Origin: Chitinolyticbacter meiyuanensis
Lineage (GTDB): Bacteria; Pseudomonadota; Gammaproteobacteria; Burkholderiales; Chitinibacteraceae
Length of the DNA stretch: 64,000 bases
Reading direction: 5' to 3'
Assembly (NCBI RefSeq): GCF_008033135.1
Contig: NZ_CP041335.1
Location: 372,001 to 436,000 of the forward strand
Each line of letters starts with the position of its first letter. Position 1 is the stretch's first letter. This document shows, in pieces, positions 1 through 9,254 of this stretch. A program made the translations under genes and the position numbers. Below the pieces are notes generated by a model. It searched no databases, was not told the DNA's origin, and saw only the letters and a list, made by a program, of their open reading frames with translations.

Positions 1-54
1 GGCCAGATCGAAGTGAACGGCCAACCGAAGACCATGGCGGATTTCCTGCAGTAA
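1..54 (+). CDS. C-terminal fragment of an unidentified protein
   Basis: The first 54 bases are an open frame that enters from the left edge and ends in TAA; the visible tail is GQIEVNGQPKTMADFLQ. It is too short to assign to a family. It is followed by a strong hairpin and faces dciA convergently, so it is the end of the preceding transcription unit. Confidence 0.55.
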   Translation, partial: GQIEVNGQPKTMADFLQ

Positions 55-72
55 GCATCCGCAATCATCAGC

Positions 73-100
73 AAAAAGCCCGGGTCACTCCGGGCTTTTT
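73..100. terminator. Bidirectional rho-independent terminator
   Basis: AAAAAGCCCGG and CCGGGCTTTTT form an 11-bp stem with an A run on one side and a T run on the other. It lies between the convergent gene tail at the left edge and dciA, so it can end transcription from both sides. Confidence 0.85.
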
Positions 101-115
101 GCTGTTCAGGATCGG

Positions 116-556
116 CTAGCGCTTGAGCCGATGACGCCGCGCCAGGCGCTCGACCGCGTCGCGCAGCGGGCCGCGTTCCAGCGTATCGGCCAGTTGCTCG
201 AAGGCGCCGACTGCGGCTGCACCCATGGCTAAGTCCTTGGTCGATTTCGCTTTTTCCCGCCGCAGCGCAACTTGCACCTTGGGGCGGATTGCGGTAGCTT
301 GCCATCCGGCTTGCCTGACTGCAGCCAGCAGCGTATCGCCAAACTGCTTGAGACGCGCTGCTGCTGCCGGTGAAGTCGTACCCAATACCAACGTGTCCCC
401 TTCCAGCGTGACGGCAATGCAGCTGGCAGCCAGCGCAGGTGGCAGGCTGGCCCGCACGCAATTGGTCAGTCGATTGATGTCGCTGACGCGGGAGACCAGC
501 TGCAGCAGCTGGCGATCCTGGCCGATGAAGGCCGGGTAGGCGGGGCGTTTGGCCAT
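116..556 (-). CDS. dciA: DUF721 / DciA family protein
   Basis: This 146-residue protein matches the DUF721 family, now known as DciA, the ancestral loader of the replicative DnaB helicase in bacteria that lack DnaC. The core (about residues 20-105) has the usual pattern of an LxxLVSRVSDINRL-like helix, a small beta sheet (VTLEGDTLVLGTTS) and the RLKQFGDTLLAAVRQ helix; the tail is basic (RLARRHRLKR). It is divergent from the M23 peptidase gene with only about 40 bp between the starts. A dciA gene beside an M23 peptidase and secA is a familiar betaproteobacterial arrangement. The family call is from sequence pattern; the helicase-loading role is inferred from the family. Confidence 0.8.
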   Translation of the reverse strand: MAKRPAYPAFIGQDRQLLQLVSRVSDINRLTNCVRASLPPALAASCIAVTLEGDTLVLGTTSPAAAARLKQFGDTLLAAVRQAGWQATAIRPKVQVALRREKAKSTKDLAMGAAAVGAFEQLADTLERGPLRDAVERLARRHRLKR

Positions 557-596
557 GACAATGGGTCCGCAGGACCGGATGGAGAGTTAACCTTCC

Positions 597-1484
597 ATGA
601 ATATTATTCTGGTTTCGAGCCGCTTCTCCAGCGCTCGCCAACTCGGTCCGTACACCATTGCCGCACTCGCGGGCGCCGTAGCGCTGTTTGCAGGCGGTGC
701 TGGCCTTGCCACCGGCCTACTGTTGCAGGGCACATCGACGCCGCAGCTGTTCCAGCTGACCAAGTCGCCGCGCCAAGCTGACCTCGACGTGCTGGCGGTG
801 AAGCTTGGCGAATTGCAGGCCAAACTCACCCGGCTCGATGGTTTGGCCAAGCAGGTGGGCCTGAAGACCGGGATCGACGTGAAGCCTTTTCTGTCCAGCC
901 AACCGGCACCGACAGGCGGCATCGAGCAGCCCGGTCACGCACTCAACTTTTCAGAACTCACGCACGAACTGGCGTCGTCAACCGACCTTGCCGACGCCTA
1001 TCTCGACCATCTGGCGCTGACCGAATCCATCCTGCTGCGCCCGCAACGCTGGCAACTGCCATCGCGGGCGCCGTTGTCCACTGGCCTGCAATCGTCGAGC
1101 TTCGGCTGGCGCATCGACCCGTTCAATGGCCGTCAGACTTTCCATGAAGGCATCGACTTCGTCGGCCCCGTCGGTACCCCGATTACCGCCGCCGCCGCAG
1201 GCACCGTGGTCTATGCGGACCGCCATCCCCAGTATGGTAATATGGTCGAGCTCAGTCACGAGAACGGCTTGACCAGCCGCTACGCCCACGCCAGCGCGTT
1301 GCTGGTGAAGGTTGGAGATCGGGTCAGCGCCGGGCAGCGAATCGCCGAAGTGGGCAGCACCGGGCGCTCCACCGGCCCGCATCTGCACTTCGAAATCCGC
1401 TACAAGGGCGTGGCGCAGAATCCGCTGCGTTTCATGGCACCGGATCAGATCAAGCCGCTGACTGAAGTGGCCAGCCACGATTAG
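597..1484 (+). CDS. M23 family metallopeptidase (LytM-type murein endopeptidase)
   Basis: The 295-residue protein has a single N-terminal membrane segment (about residues 19-43), a coiled region (about 55-85) and a C-terminal M23/LytM domain (about 165-280). The zinc-site motifs are intact: HEGID near residue 182 and HLHFE near residue 262. It should be anchored in the inner membrane and either cleave peptidoglycan cross-links in the periplasm or activate amidases that do. It sits between dciA and secA; the 120 bp before secA hold two hairpins, so the two genes may be separately controlled. The start follows a purine-rich stretch just after the short divergent promoter region. Confidence 0.88.
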   Translation: MNIILVSSRFSSARQLGPYTIAALAGAVALFAGGAGLATGLLLQGTSTPQLFQLTKSPRQADLDVLAVKLGELQAKLTRLDGLAKQVGLKTGIDVKPFLSSQPAPTGGIEQPGHALNFSELTHELASSTDLADAYLDHLALTESILLRPQRWQLPSRAPLSTGLQSSSFGWRIDPFNGRQTFHEGIDFVGPVGTPITAAAAGTVVYADRHPQYGNMVELSHENGLTSRYAHASALLVKVGDRVSAGQRIAEVGSTGRSTGPHLHFEIRYKGVAQNPLRFMAPDQIKPLTEVASHD

Positions 1485-1531
1485 GGATGGAAATCCCGGT
1501 GGGGCGTCCCCACTTGGGTAGCAGTCTGCAC

Positions 1532-1565
1532 GCGGCGGATGGGTTTCCCCTTCCGCCGTTGTTTT
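1532..1565 (+). terminator. Hairpin between the M23 gene and secA
   Basis: CGGCGGA pairs with TCCGCCG across a 13-base loop, followed by TTGTTTT. A smaller GTGGGG/CCCCAC hairpin lies just upstream at 1499-1513. Either could end the M23 transcript or shape the secA leader. No secM-like gene is present. Confidence 0.5.
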
Positions 1566-1605
1566 AACTACAACACCGCCCCGACGGCGGGACACGGCCT
1601 TCGAC

Positions 1606-4347
1606 ATGATTTCGACTCTGCTCAAGAAAGTTTTCGGTAGCCGCAACGACCGCCTGCTCAAGCAGTACAGCGCGACGGTTGCCAAGATCAACGCGCTCGA
1701 AGCGCAGATCGAACCGCTGTCGGACGAGGCCCTTCAGGCCAAGACCCAGGAATTCCGCGAACGGCTGGCCAAGGGCGAGGCGCTGGATGCCGTCCTGCCC
1801 GAAGCCTTTGCCGTCTGCCGCGAGGGCGCTAAGCGCGCGCTCGGCATGCGTCACTTCGATGTGCAGCTGATTGGCGGCATGGTGCTGTACTACGGCAAGA
1901 TCGCCGAAATGCGCACTGGTGAAGGCAAGACGCTGGTCGCCACGCTGCCGGCCTACCTGAACGCACTGACCGGCAAGGGCGTGCACGTTGTCACCGTCAA
2001 CGATTACCTCGCGCAGCGCGACGCCGGCACCATGGGCCGCCTGTACAACTTCCTTGGCCTGTCTTGCGGCGTGATCATTGGCCAGATGCCGCACGACGAG
2101 AAGCAGAAGGCCTACGGCTGCGACATCACCTACGGGACCAACAACGAATTCGGCTTCGATTACCTGCGCGACAACATGGTGTTCGCCACCGGCGAGCGCG
2201 TGCAGCGCGACCTCGCCTATGCCATCGTCGATGAGGTGGATTCGATCCTGATCGATGAGGCGCGTACCCCGCTGATCATTTCCGGCCCGGCCGAGGACAG
2301 CACTGATCTTTACGTGCAGATGAACACCATCCCGCCACAGCTGACGCGGCAGGAAACCGAGGATGGCGAAGGCGACTATTGGGTGGATGAAAAGGCCAAC
2401 TCGGTGCTGCTGTCCGAGTCCGGCCACGAGAAGGTCGAAGCCATCCTCACCAGGATGGGCCTGCTGCCGGAAGGCGACAGCCTGTACGCCGCCGCCCACA
2501 TCGGCCTGATGCATCACATGTATGCGGCGTTGCGCGCCCACGCGCTGTTCCACAAGGACCAGCACTACGTGGTACTCGACGGCGAAGTGATCATCGTCGA
2601 TGAATTCACCGGTCGCTTGATGGCTGGCCGGCGCTGGTCCGAAGGCCTGCACCAGGCGGTCGAATCCAAGGAAGGCGTCGAGATCAAGCAGGAAAACCAG
2701 ACGCTCGCCACCATCACGCTGCAAAACTACTTCCGCATGTACGGCAAGCTGTCCGGCATGACCGGCACGGCCGACACCGAAGCCTACGAGTTCCAGCAGA
2801 TCTACGGCCTTGAGACGGTGATCATCCCGACCAATCGGCCCATGGTCCGTCAGGATCGCCAGGACCAGGTGTTCAAGACGGCGAAGGAGAAGTACAACGC
2901 CATCATCGCCGACATCAAGGGCTGCGCGGAGCGTGGTCAGCCGGTGCTGGTCGGCACGACCTCGATCGAACAGTCCGAGCTGTTGTCGGGCATCCTCAAG
3001 CAGGATGGCATCCCGCACAATGTGCTCAACGCCAAGCATCATGCCAAGGAAGCGGAGATCGTCGCCCAGGCTGGCCGCCCTGGCCAGGTAACCATTGCCA
3101 CCAACATGGCCGGTCGCGGTACCGACATTGTGCTCGGCGGCAATGTGGAGCGCGAACTGCGCGCGATCGAAACCGATGAGGCGCTTGATGAAGTGAGCCG
3201 CCGCAGCAAGATCGATGCGTTGAAGAACGACTGGAATGCGCTGCACGAGGCCGTGGTGAAGGCCGGTGGCCTGCATATCATCGGTACCGAGCGCCACGAT
3301 TCGCGCCGGATCGACAACCAGCTGCGTGGTCGCTCCGGTCGCCAGGGTGATCCGGGCTCCAGCCGCTTCTATCTCAGCCTGGAAGACACGCTGCTGCGTA
3401 TCTTCGCCGGCGAGCGCGTCGCCTTCGTCATGGACAAGCTGAAGATGCCGGAAGGCGAGCCGATCGAGGCCGGCATCGTCAGCCGCGCCATCGAGTCGGC
3501 GCAGCGCAAGGTCGAGGGCCGCAACTTCGACATCCGCAAGCAGCTGCTCGAGTACGACGACGTCTCGAACGAACAGCGCAAGGCGATCTACGGCCAGCGA
3601 AACGAGATCCTCGAGTCGGACAATGTCGCCGACACCATTGCTGCGATGCGCGATGCGTTCTTCGGCGAACTGTTCGACCAATACCTGCCGCAGGGCAGCA
3701 TGGAAGAGCAGTGGGATCTGGTCGGGCTGGAAAAGGCACTGACCGAGTACGGTATTACCGCGCCGGTTGCCCAGTGGTTCAAGGATGAGACGGAACTGTC
3801 TGATGAAGCGGCCAAGGCGCGTGTCATCGAGCTGGCTGCGCAGACCTATGCCGCCAAGCTGGAGGAGGCTGGTGAAGCAACGTTCCGCCAGTTCGAGCGC
3901 TCGGTGCTGCTGCAGCACCTCGACTACAGCTGGCGCGAGCACCTGACCAGCCTTGATCACCTGCGTCAGGGCATCCATCTGCGCGGCTATGCGCAGAAGA
4001 ACCCGAAGCAGGAATACAAGCGCGAGGCGTTCGAGCTGTTCGAGGCACTGCTCGAGAGCATCAAGCGCGATGTCGTGCGTATCGTGATGAACGTACAGGT
4101 CCGCTCGCAGGCCGATCTCGATGCAGTGGCACCACAGGCGCTGCCGGAGTCGGCGATGCAGTTTCAGCATGCGGATCTGGAGGCGCTGCTGGCGTCCGGC
4201 GACGAGGACCAGATCAAGGCAGCGCTGATGTCCGCGATGGCCGCGCAGGGTGGCCCGAGCGCGCAGCTTGCCGGCGTCGGCCGTAACGACCCGTGCCCGT
4301 GCGGATCGGGCAAGAAGTTCAAGCACTGCCACGGCCAGATCGGCTGA
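1606..4347 (+). CDS. secA: Preprotein translocase ATPase SecA
   Basis: This is a full-length 913-residue SecA, the motor that pushes unfolded preproteins through SecYEG. The Walker A segment MRTGEGKT is near residue 102, the DEAD-like Walker B VDEVDS near residue 208, followed by the [13 protein letters not shown] segment. The preprotein cross-linking domain, second ATPase fold ([20 protein letters not shown]) and helical scaffold follow. The C-terminal zinc-binding SecB-docking tail [17 protein letters not shown] is complete. The start ATG is preceded by a purine-poor leader with hairpins. Nothing looks damaged. Confidence 0.98.
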   Translation: MISTLLKKVFGSRNDRLLKQYSATVAKINALEAQIEPLSDEALQAKTQEFRERLAKGEALDAVLPEAFAVCREGAKRALGMRHFDVQLIGGMVLYYGKIAEMRTGEGKTLVATLPAYLNALTGKGVHVVTVNDYLAQRDAGTMGRLYNFLGLSCGVIIGQMPHDEKQKAYGCDITYGTNNEFGFDYLRDNMVFATGERVQRDLAYAIVDEVDSILIDEARTPLIISGPAEDSTDLYVQMNTIPPQLTRQETEDGEGDYWVDEKANSVLLSESGHEKVEAILTRMGLLPEGDSLYAAAHIGLMHHMYAALRAHALFHKDQHYVVLDGEVIIVDEFTGRLMAGRRWSEGLHQAVESKEGVEIKQENQTLATITLQNYFRMYGKLSGMTGTADTEAYEFQQIYGLETVIIPTNRPMVRQDRQDQVFKTAKEKYNAIIADIKGCAERGQPVLVGTTSIEQSELLSGILKQDGIPHNVLNAKHHAKEAEIVAQAGRPGQVTIATNMAGRGTDIVLGGNVERELRAIETDEALDEVSRRSKIDALKNDWNALHEAVVKAGGLHIIGTERHDSRRIDNQLRGRSGRQGDPGSSRFYLSLEDTLLRIFAGERVAFVMDKLKMPEGEPIEAGIVSRAIESAQRKVEGRNFDIRKQLLEYDDVSNEQRKAIYGQRNEILESDNVADTIAAMRDAFFGELFDQYLPQGSMEEQWDLVGLEKALTEYGITAPVAQWFKDETELSDEAAKARVIELAAQTYAAKLEEAGEATFRQFERSVLLQHLDYSWREHLTSLDHLRQGIHLRGYAQKNPKQEYKREAFELFEALLESIKRDVVRIVMNVQVRSQADLDAVAPQALPESAMQFQHADLEALLASGDEDQIKAALMSAMAAQGGPSAQLAGVGRNDPCPCGSGKKFKHCHGQIG

Positions 4348-4365
4348 GGCAAACCCAGTACAAAC

Positions 4366-4392
4366 AAAAACCCGGCTATATGCCGGGTTTTT
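4366..4392 (+). terminator. secA terminator
   Basis: AAAAACCCGGC and GCCGGGTTTTT form an 11-bp stem with a 5-base loop and a T run, 19 bp after the secA stop. Confidence 0.9.
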
Positions 4393-4474
4393 GTTTTGAG
4401 CCTACCGAGAAGCCAGCCTGCCTAGGCATTCAGATCGAGGCGATTGTTCAGCCAGGCCGCGTACTACACGTAAT

Positions 4475-4505
4475 AAAAAACCCTGCTACATACGCAGCAG
4501 GGTTT
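4475..4505 (-). terminator. tRNA-fMet terminator
   Basis: On the minus strand AAACCCTGCT and AGCAGGGTTT pair across an 8-base loop and run into TTTATT, just after the 3' end of the tRNA. Confidence 0.85.
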
Positions 4506-4512
4506 CGATATT

Positions 4513-4588
4513 TGGTTGCGGGAACAGGACTCGAACCTGTGACCTTCGGGTTATGAGCCCGACGAGCTGCCAACTGCTCCATCCCGCG
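4513..4588 (-). tRNA. Initiator tRNA-fMet (CAU)
   Basis: The reverse complement folds as a standard cloverleaf beginning CGCGGGA and ending TCCCGCAACCA. The anticodon loop is CTCATAA. Two initiator hallmarks are visible: the first base C faces A72 (unpaired C1-A72), and the anticodon stem carries three consecutive G-C pairs (GGG/CCC). CCA is encoded. It is a single-gene unit with its own promoter and terminator. Confidence 0.95.
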
Positions 4589-4601
4589 ACAGAGAAGTGA
4601 G

Positions 4602-4630
4602 ACTATATGGCAGCTAGCCGGAGCTGTCAA
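4602..4630 (-). promoter_or_regulatory. Sigma-70 promoter of tRNA-fMet
   Basis: On the minus strand a perfect -35 TTGACA (4630-4625) is followed by exactly 17 bases and a -10 TATAGT (4607-4602), placing the transcription start about 7 bases before the mature tRNA 5' end. Confidence 0.8.
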
Positions 4631-4648
4631 CTGTTTGCGTGAAATCGC

Positions 4649-5416
4649 TTACTCGACCAAGTCCTTGTAGGCGACCCAAGTAGCGTGTCCGAGCACCGGG
4701 AAGATCACGATCAGGCCGAACAGCGCTGTCGCAAACCCGATGGCGGTCAGACCGACGATCAGTGCCGCCCACAGCAGCATCGCTGGCAGGTTTTCCAGCA
4801 CCGCGCGCAGGCTGGTCATCATCGCAGTCACGGTATCGATTTCCCGATCGGCCAGCATCGGGATCGAGATAGCGGTCAGCGCAAATACCACTGTGGCGAG
4901 CAATGCCCCGGCGACGAACCAGGCGATGGTGAAGCCGGCATATTCCCCGGTCAGCGCGTAGAAGAAGCCTTGCAGCGACACAGCTTCACCGCCGTAGAAC
5001 AGCGCGAACAGGATGGCGGAGATGCGTTCCCAACTTAGCGCGATCAGGCCTAGCACGAAGCCGAAGAAGGCGATCTGGCTGAGGTTCTTCACATAGTCGC
5101 GCACTGATTGCATGAACGAAGCCGGCAGGCCCTGTTCCCGTTCACTGGTGAGCTCGTAGATACCTGAGGCGATCAGGGGAGCCAGCAGCAGGAAGCTCGA
5201 GATGCAGAAGGTGAAGAGATACGGATAGCCGACCGCGATGCCCAGCGACAGCCACCCGGCAATGGCCACGATCACGCCCCAGACGAGGCTCGGGCCAGGG
5301 TGCGCGCGGAAATCCTGCCAGCCCGATTTCAGCCAATGAAACGGTCGCCCAAAGCCGACTTTGCGGGTCTTGGGCAGGGAAAAATGATCGTCGAGACTGT
5401 CCATATGCATGTCCAT
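4649..5416 (-). CDS. DUF2189 domain-containing inner membrane protein
   Basis: This 255-residue multi-pass membrane protein carries the DUF2189 signature, including the N-terminal GRPFHWLKSGWQDF segment and the C-terminal GHATWVAYKDLV motif. Five to six hydrophobic helices are visible. The function of the family is unknown; members are common in alpha- and betaproteobacteria and often lie beside cytochrome oxidase genes, as here. The start is supported by an AAGGAGGAG Shine-Dalgarno sequence about 5 bases upstream. It is transcribed away from the oxidase operon. Confidence 0.85.
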   Translation of the reverse strand: MDMHMDSLDDHFSLPKTRKVGFGRPFHWLKSGWQDFRAHPGPSLVWGVIVAIAGWLSLGIAVGYPYLFTFCISSFLLLAPLIASGIYELTSEREQGLPASFMQSVRDYVKNLSQIAFFGFVLGLIALSWERISAILFALFYGGEAVSLQGFFYALTGEYAGFTIAWFVAGALLATVVFALTAISIPMLADREIDTVTAMMTSLRAVLENLPAMLLWAALIVGLTAIGFATALFGLIVIFPVLGHATWVAYKDLVE

Positions 5417-5531
5417 GTCGGCTCCTCCTTGGTCTGGGCGCTACTTGCCACTCGTAACCTTTGGTTTAGGTCTAGTTGCGCCAAAAATGTGCAAAAAACC
5501 GACAGGCGGGCACCAGAATATGCCGACGGTC

Positions 5532-5559
5532 TTGCGGAGACGTCGTTTTTTCCTAAATA
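5532..5559 (+). promoter_or_regulatory. Candidate promoter of the cytochrome oxidase operon
   Basis: TTGCGG (5532-5537), a 16-base spacer and TAAATA (5554-5559) lie about 80 bp upstream of coxB in the divergent region shared with the DUF2189 gene. The match is moderate. Confidence 0.3.
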
Positions 5560-5639
5560 TTGTTTGGGATAAAAACCAAGTCCCGATAAGACCGACGCGC
5601 GAATAAGCGACGCGGCATACCCAACCAGTGGAGGTTCCA

Positions 5640-6749
5640 ATGCGGTTTCAGCGTGCCCTCGGGCTCGCAGCGCTTTTGCCTGCCTGTACGTTTGCCATTG
5701 ACGGCAAATACACCTTTCAGACCCCTCAGACCCTGATCGCTCGTGACATCTCCGACCTGCACGCCTGGATCATGGCGGTCATCGTCGTGATCTTCGTCGC
5801 GGTGTTCGGGGTGATGTTCTATTCGATCTTCAAGCACCGGAAGGCCTCCGGCCACAAGGCGCGGCATTTCCACGAGAACACCTCCGTGGAAGTGCTGTGG
5901 ACGCTGATCCCGGCGGTGATCCTCGTGGTCATGGCATGGCCGGCCGCCAAGGTGGTGCTGGCGCAGAAGGACACACGCGATGCCGAGGTGACCATCAAGG
6001 CCACCGGCTACCAGTGGTTCTGGGGTTACGACTACCTGGACTACGGCTTCGGCTACAAGAGCAAGCTCGCCACGCCGCGCGAGCAGATCGAGAACTACAA
6101 GGGCCAGGGCGCAGCCAAGGACACGCACTACCTCCTGGAAGTGACCGAGCCGCTGGTGGTGCCGATCGGCACCAAGGTGCGGATGCTGACCACCGCGAAC
6201 GACGTGATCCACTCCTGGGGCGTGCCGGCTTTCGGCGTGAAGCAGGATGCGATCCCCGGCTTCATTCGCGATACCTGGTTCAAGGCCGAGAAGGTCGGCA
6301 CCTTCCGTGGACAATGCGTCGAATTGTGCGGCCGTGACCACGGCTTCATGCCCATTGTGGTGCAGGTGGTGTCGAAGGACGACTTCAAGGTCTGGGTCGA
6401 CAAGAAGCAGAAGGAAGCCAAGGCGGCGGCCGACGACCCGAACAAGGTCTGGAAGCTCGACGAGATGATCGCCCGCGGCAAGACGGTCTACGACGCCAAC
6501 TGCGCAGCCTGCCACAAGGCAGATGGCGCCGGTGGTGGCCCGTTCCCGGCTCTGGCCGGCTCCAAGATCGCCAACGGCCCGATGGCCGCGCATCTGGGCA
6601 TCGTACTGCACGGCAAGGGCGCCATGCCGGCCTGGCAAGGCCTGTCGGATACCGAGATCGCAGCCGTGATCACCTATGAACGCAACTCCTTCGGCAACAA
6701 GATGGGCGATATGCTGCAGCCGAAGGACGTGAAGGCCGCTCGCAAGTAA
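5640..6749 (+). CDS. coxB: Cytochrome c oxidase subunit II with fused cytochrome c domain
   Basis: This subunit accepts electrons at a binuclear CuA site and passes them to subunit I. The protein (369 residues) has a short signal or anchor segment, two membrane helices (about 35-60 and 75-100), a cupredoxin domain with the CuA motif CVELCGRDHGFM at about residues 226-237, and a C-terminal class I cytochrome c domain with CAACH at 288-292 and a distal Met near 329. The fusion marks it as caa3-type. The ATG at 5640 is preferred over an in-frame GTG at 5628 because a GGAGG ribosome site lies between them. A Cys near residue 17 (LLPAC) is a poor lipobox, so lipidation is doubtful. First gene of the operon. 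Confidence 0.96.
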   Translation: MRFQRALGLAALLPACTFAIDGKYTFQTPQTLIARDISDLHAWIMAVIVVIFVAVFGVMFYSIFKHRKASGHKARHFHENTSVEVLWTLIPAVILVVMAWPAAKVVLAQKDTRDAEVTIKATGYQWFWGYDYLDYGFGYKSKLATPREQIENYKGQGAAKDTHYLLEVTEPLVVPIGTKVRMLTTANDVIHSWGVPAFGVKQDAIPGFIRDTWFKAEKVGTFRGQCVELCGRDHGFMPIVVQVVSKDDFKVWVDKKQKEAKAAADDPNKVWKLDEMIARGKTVYDANCAACHKADGAGGGPFPALAGSKIANGPMAAHLGIVLHGKGAMPAWQGLSDTEIAAVITYERNSFGNKMGDMLQPKDVKAARK

Positions 6750-6758
6750 GGACCCGAC

Positions 6759-8414
6759 ATGACCGCTGCTACCGATACTCTCAACCCGACCCAAGGCGAT
6801 CATGCGGGCGAGGCTCATGGCCACGACGACCATGGTCACCACGCTGCCACTGGCTGGCGCCGCTGGGTATATGCCACCAACCACAAGGACATCGGCACGC
6901 TGTACCTGTGGTTCTCGTTCTCGATGTTCATCCTGGGCGGGACCATGGCGCTCGGCATCCGCGCCGAGCTGTTCACGCCGGGCCTGCAGTTCTGGCAGCC
7001 CGAGTTCTTCAACCAGCTGACCACGCTGCACGGCATCATCATGGTGTTCGGCGCCATCATGCCGGCCTTCACCGGCCTGGCGAACTGGATGCTGCCGCTG
7101 ATGCTGGGTGCGCCGGACATGGCGTTCGCGCGGATGAACAACTGGAGCTTCTGGCTGTTGCCGCCATCGGCGCTGCTGCTGGTGATCTCGCTGTTCGTGC
7201 CGGGCGGCGCCGCCGCCGGCGGCTGGACGCTCTATCCGCCGCTGTCGCTGCAGTTCGGCATGGGCATGGACCTGGCGATCTTCTCGGTCCACCTGCTGGG
7301 TCTGTCGTCGATCATGGGTTCGATCAACATCATCGTCACCATCCTCAACATGCGCTCGCCCGGCATGACGCTGATGAAGATGCCGATGTTCGCCTGGACC
7401 TCGCTGGTGACGGCCTACCTGCTGATCGCGGTGGCGCCGGTGCTGGCCGGTGCAGTGACCATGCTGCTGACCGACCGCCACTTCGGCACCCACTTCTTCA
7501 AGGCTGTGGGCGGTGGTGATCCGGTGCTGTTCCAGCACATCTTCTGGTTCTTCGGCCACCCCGAGGTCTACATCATGGCGCTGCCGGCGTTCGGCATCGT
7601 CAGCCAGATCATCCCCACCTTCGCCCGCAAGCCGCTGTTCGGCTACCACTCGATGGTGTACGCGACCGCCTCGATCGCCATCCTGTCGTTCATGGTCTGG
7701 GCGCACCACATGTTCTCGGTGGGCATGCCGGCGACTGCGCAGCTGTTCTTCATGTTCATGACGATGCTGATCGCGGTGCCGACCGGGGTGAAGGTGTTCA
7801 ACTGGATCGCCACCATGTGGCAGGGCGCGATGAGCTTCGAGACGCCGATGCTGTTCGCGGTCGGCTTCGTCTGCCTGTTCACCGTCGGCGGCTTCTCCGG
7901 CTTGGTGCTATCGATCGCGCCGGTCGACACCCAGATGCACGACACCTACTACGTGGTGGCACACTTCCACTACGTGCTGGTGGCGGGCGCGCTGTTCAGC
8001 CTGTTCGGTGCCGTCTACTACTGGCTGCCGAAATGGACCGGCTACATGTACAGCGAGAAGATGGGCAAGTTCCACTTCTGGTGGTCGATGGTGTGGTTCA
8101 ACGTCACCTTCTTCCCGATGCACTTTCTGGGCCTGGCCGGCATGCCGCGGCGTATCCCGGACTACCCGCTGCAGTTCACCGACTTCAATGCGCTCGCCTC
8201 GGTCGGTGCCTTCTGCTTCGGTTTGGGTCAGCTCTTCTTCCTCTACAACGTGATCCACACCATCCGCGGTGGCGTCGGCAAGGCGCCGGCCAACCCGTGG
8301 GAAGGTGCGCACACCCTGGAATGGGAAGTGCCGTCGCCGGCGCCGCACCACACCTGGGAAACCCCGCCGTCGCAGGAACTGGTGGAGAAGGGCCTCAAGG
8401 AGCAGGCGCTGTGA
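6759..8414 (+). CDS. ctaD: Cytochrome c oxidase subunit I (heme-copper oxidase, A1 type)
   Basis: This 551-residue, 12-helix catalytic subunit reduces oxygen at the heme a3-CuB centre. The heme a and CuB ligands are visible: His91 in TTLHGII, His267 in the GHPEVY motif, His316-His317 in AHHMF, and His402/His404 in VVAHFHYV. The Glu of HPEVY at the end of the D proton channel marks the A1 subtype. The N-terminus before the first helix is His-rich (residues 14-28). It follows coxB by 9 bp and overlaps the start of the next small gene. Confidence 0.97.
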   Translation: MTAATDTLNPTQGDHAGEAHGHDDHGHHAATGWRRWVYATNHKDIGTLYLWFSFSMFILGGTMALGIRAELFTPGLQFWQPEFFNQLTTLHGIIMVFGAIMPAFTGLANWMLPLMLGAPDMAFARMNNWSFWLLPPSALLLVISLFVPGGAAAGGWTLYPPLSLQFGMGMDLAIFSVHLLGLSSIMGSINIIVTILNMRSPGMTLMKMPMFAWTSLVTAYLLIAVAPVLAGAVTMLLTDRHFGTHFFKAVGGGDPVLFQHIFWFFGHPEVYIMALPAFGIVSQIIPTFARKPLFGYHSMVYATASIAILSFMVWAHHMFSVGMPATAQLFFMFMTMLIAVPTGVKVFNWIATMWQGAMSFETPMLFAVGFVCLFTVGGFSGLVLSIAPVDTQMHDTYYVVAHFHYVLVAGALFSLFGAVYYWLPKWTGYMYSEKMGKFHFWWSMVWFNVTFFPMHFLGLAGMPRRIPDYPLQFTDFNALASVGAFCFGLGQLFFLYNVIHTIRGGVGKAPANPWEGAHTLEWEVPSPAPHHTWETPPSQELVEKGLKEQAL

Positions 8415-8509
8415 CCATCAGCCGCAATGCCAAGACCGCGCTGATCCTCACCAGTATCGCGCTGATGTTCTTCATCGGCATCATCGTGCGGCGCTGGTTG
8501 TTCGGCTGA
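8411..8509 (+). CDS. Cytochrome oxidase small assembly protein (32 residues)
   Basis: A 32-codon frame starts at GTG, overlapping the ctaD stop in the string GTGA, and encodes one hydrophobic helix ending in a basic RRWLFG tail (start MTISRNAKTALILTSIALM). It fits the very short proteins annotated as cytochrome oxidase small assembly protein in betaproteobacterial oxidase operons between ctaD and ctaG. It is easily missed because of its size and GTG start; translational coupling to ctaD is implied. The position and topology are seen; the role is inferred from that family. Confidence 0.7.
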   Translation: MTISRNAKTALILTSIALMFFIGIIVRRWLFG

Positions 8510-8527
8510 GCCGGGGATACGGAAGCG

Positions 8528-9061
8528 ATGACCAGCGCTACCCTGACCTCCGTCGAGCGCGACCGTGCCAACCGCCGTACCGCGATCAAGCTGGGCATCG
8601 CGGCGGCGGCCATGGTCGGCTTCGCCTATGGCATGGTGCCGTTCTACAACGTGTTCTGCGAGGCGCTCGGCATCGACCGGGCCCGGCCGGAACTGGCCGA
8701 CGTGCATGCGGCGGCGATGCGGGTGGAGTTTGACACCAACGTCAGCAATGGCCTGCCAGCACGCCTGACGCCGCTGGAGCCGGTGGTCGCCGGCCGTGCC
8801 GGTGGCCTCGTCAAGGCCAAGTTCCGGCTGGAGAACCTGTCCGATGCGCCGCTGGGCCTGCGCGCGGTTCCGAGCTATGCCCCGGAGCGCGCCGGGCGCT
8901 TTCTCACCAAGATGGAATGTTTCTGCTTCAACGCGCTGACGCTGGCGGCCCGCGAGACCCGGGATGTGACCGTGGTGTTGCTGGTCGATGAACAGATGCC
9001 GGCCGAGCTTGGCGCGGTGACGCTGTCGTACACGCTGTTCCCGCTGGAGGACAAGGCATGA
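8528..9061 (+). CDS. ctaG: Cytochrome c oxidase assembly protein CtaG (Cox11)
   Basis: This 177-residue protein delivers copper to the CuB site of subunit I. It has a single N-terminal membrane helix (about residues 22-42) and a periplasmic immunoglobulin-like domain. The copper-binding CFCF motif is at residues 131-134, and a further Cys occurs after the helix (PFYNVFCEALG). The stop overlaps the start of the DUF2970 gene in the string ATGA, which suggests coupled translation. Confidence 0.95.
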   Translation: MTSATLTSVERDRANRRTAIKLGIAAAAMVGFAYGMVPFYNVFCEALGIDRARPELADVHAAAMRVEFDTNVSNGLPARLTPLEPVVAGRAGGLVKAKFRLENLSDAPLGLRAVPSYAPERAGRFLTKMECFCFNALTLAARETRDVTVVLLVDEQMPAELGAVTLSYTLFPLEDKA

Positions 9062-9240
9062 GCCTGCGTTCGACCATCAAGGCGGTGTTGTCGGGTTTCG
9101 TCGGCATCCGCTCCTCCGGCGAAACCGAGCGCGCGGGGCTTAAGCCCAAGCAGGTCATCGTGACCGGCATCGTGCTGGCGCTGTCGCTGGCACTGGCCAT
9201 CTTTTTACTCGTGCGGCTGCTCGTCAGCAGCCAAGCCTAG
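9058..9240 (+). CDS. DUF2970 family small membrane protein
   Basis: This 60-residue protein has a basic, partly amphipathic N-terminal half (TIKAVLSGFVGIRSSG) and one C-terminal membrane helix. The pattern fits DUF2970, which is typically found between ctaG and ctaE in betaproteobacteria. Its function is unknown; context points to oxidase assembly or stability. It overlaps ctaG by 4 bases. Confidence 0.8.
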   Translation: MSLRSTIKAVLSGFVGIRSSGETERAGLKPKQVIVTGIVLALSLALAIFLLVRLLVSSQA

Positions 9241-9254
9241 GGAGTCACACCACA

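Noticed and set aside
1564..4332. Very long open frame on the minus strand opposite secA
   Set aside because: It is the antisense shadow of a well-supported gene in GC-rich DNA; its translation is low-complexity and matches no family.
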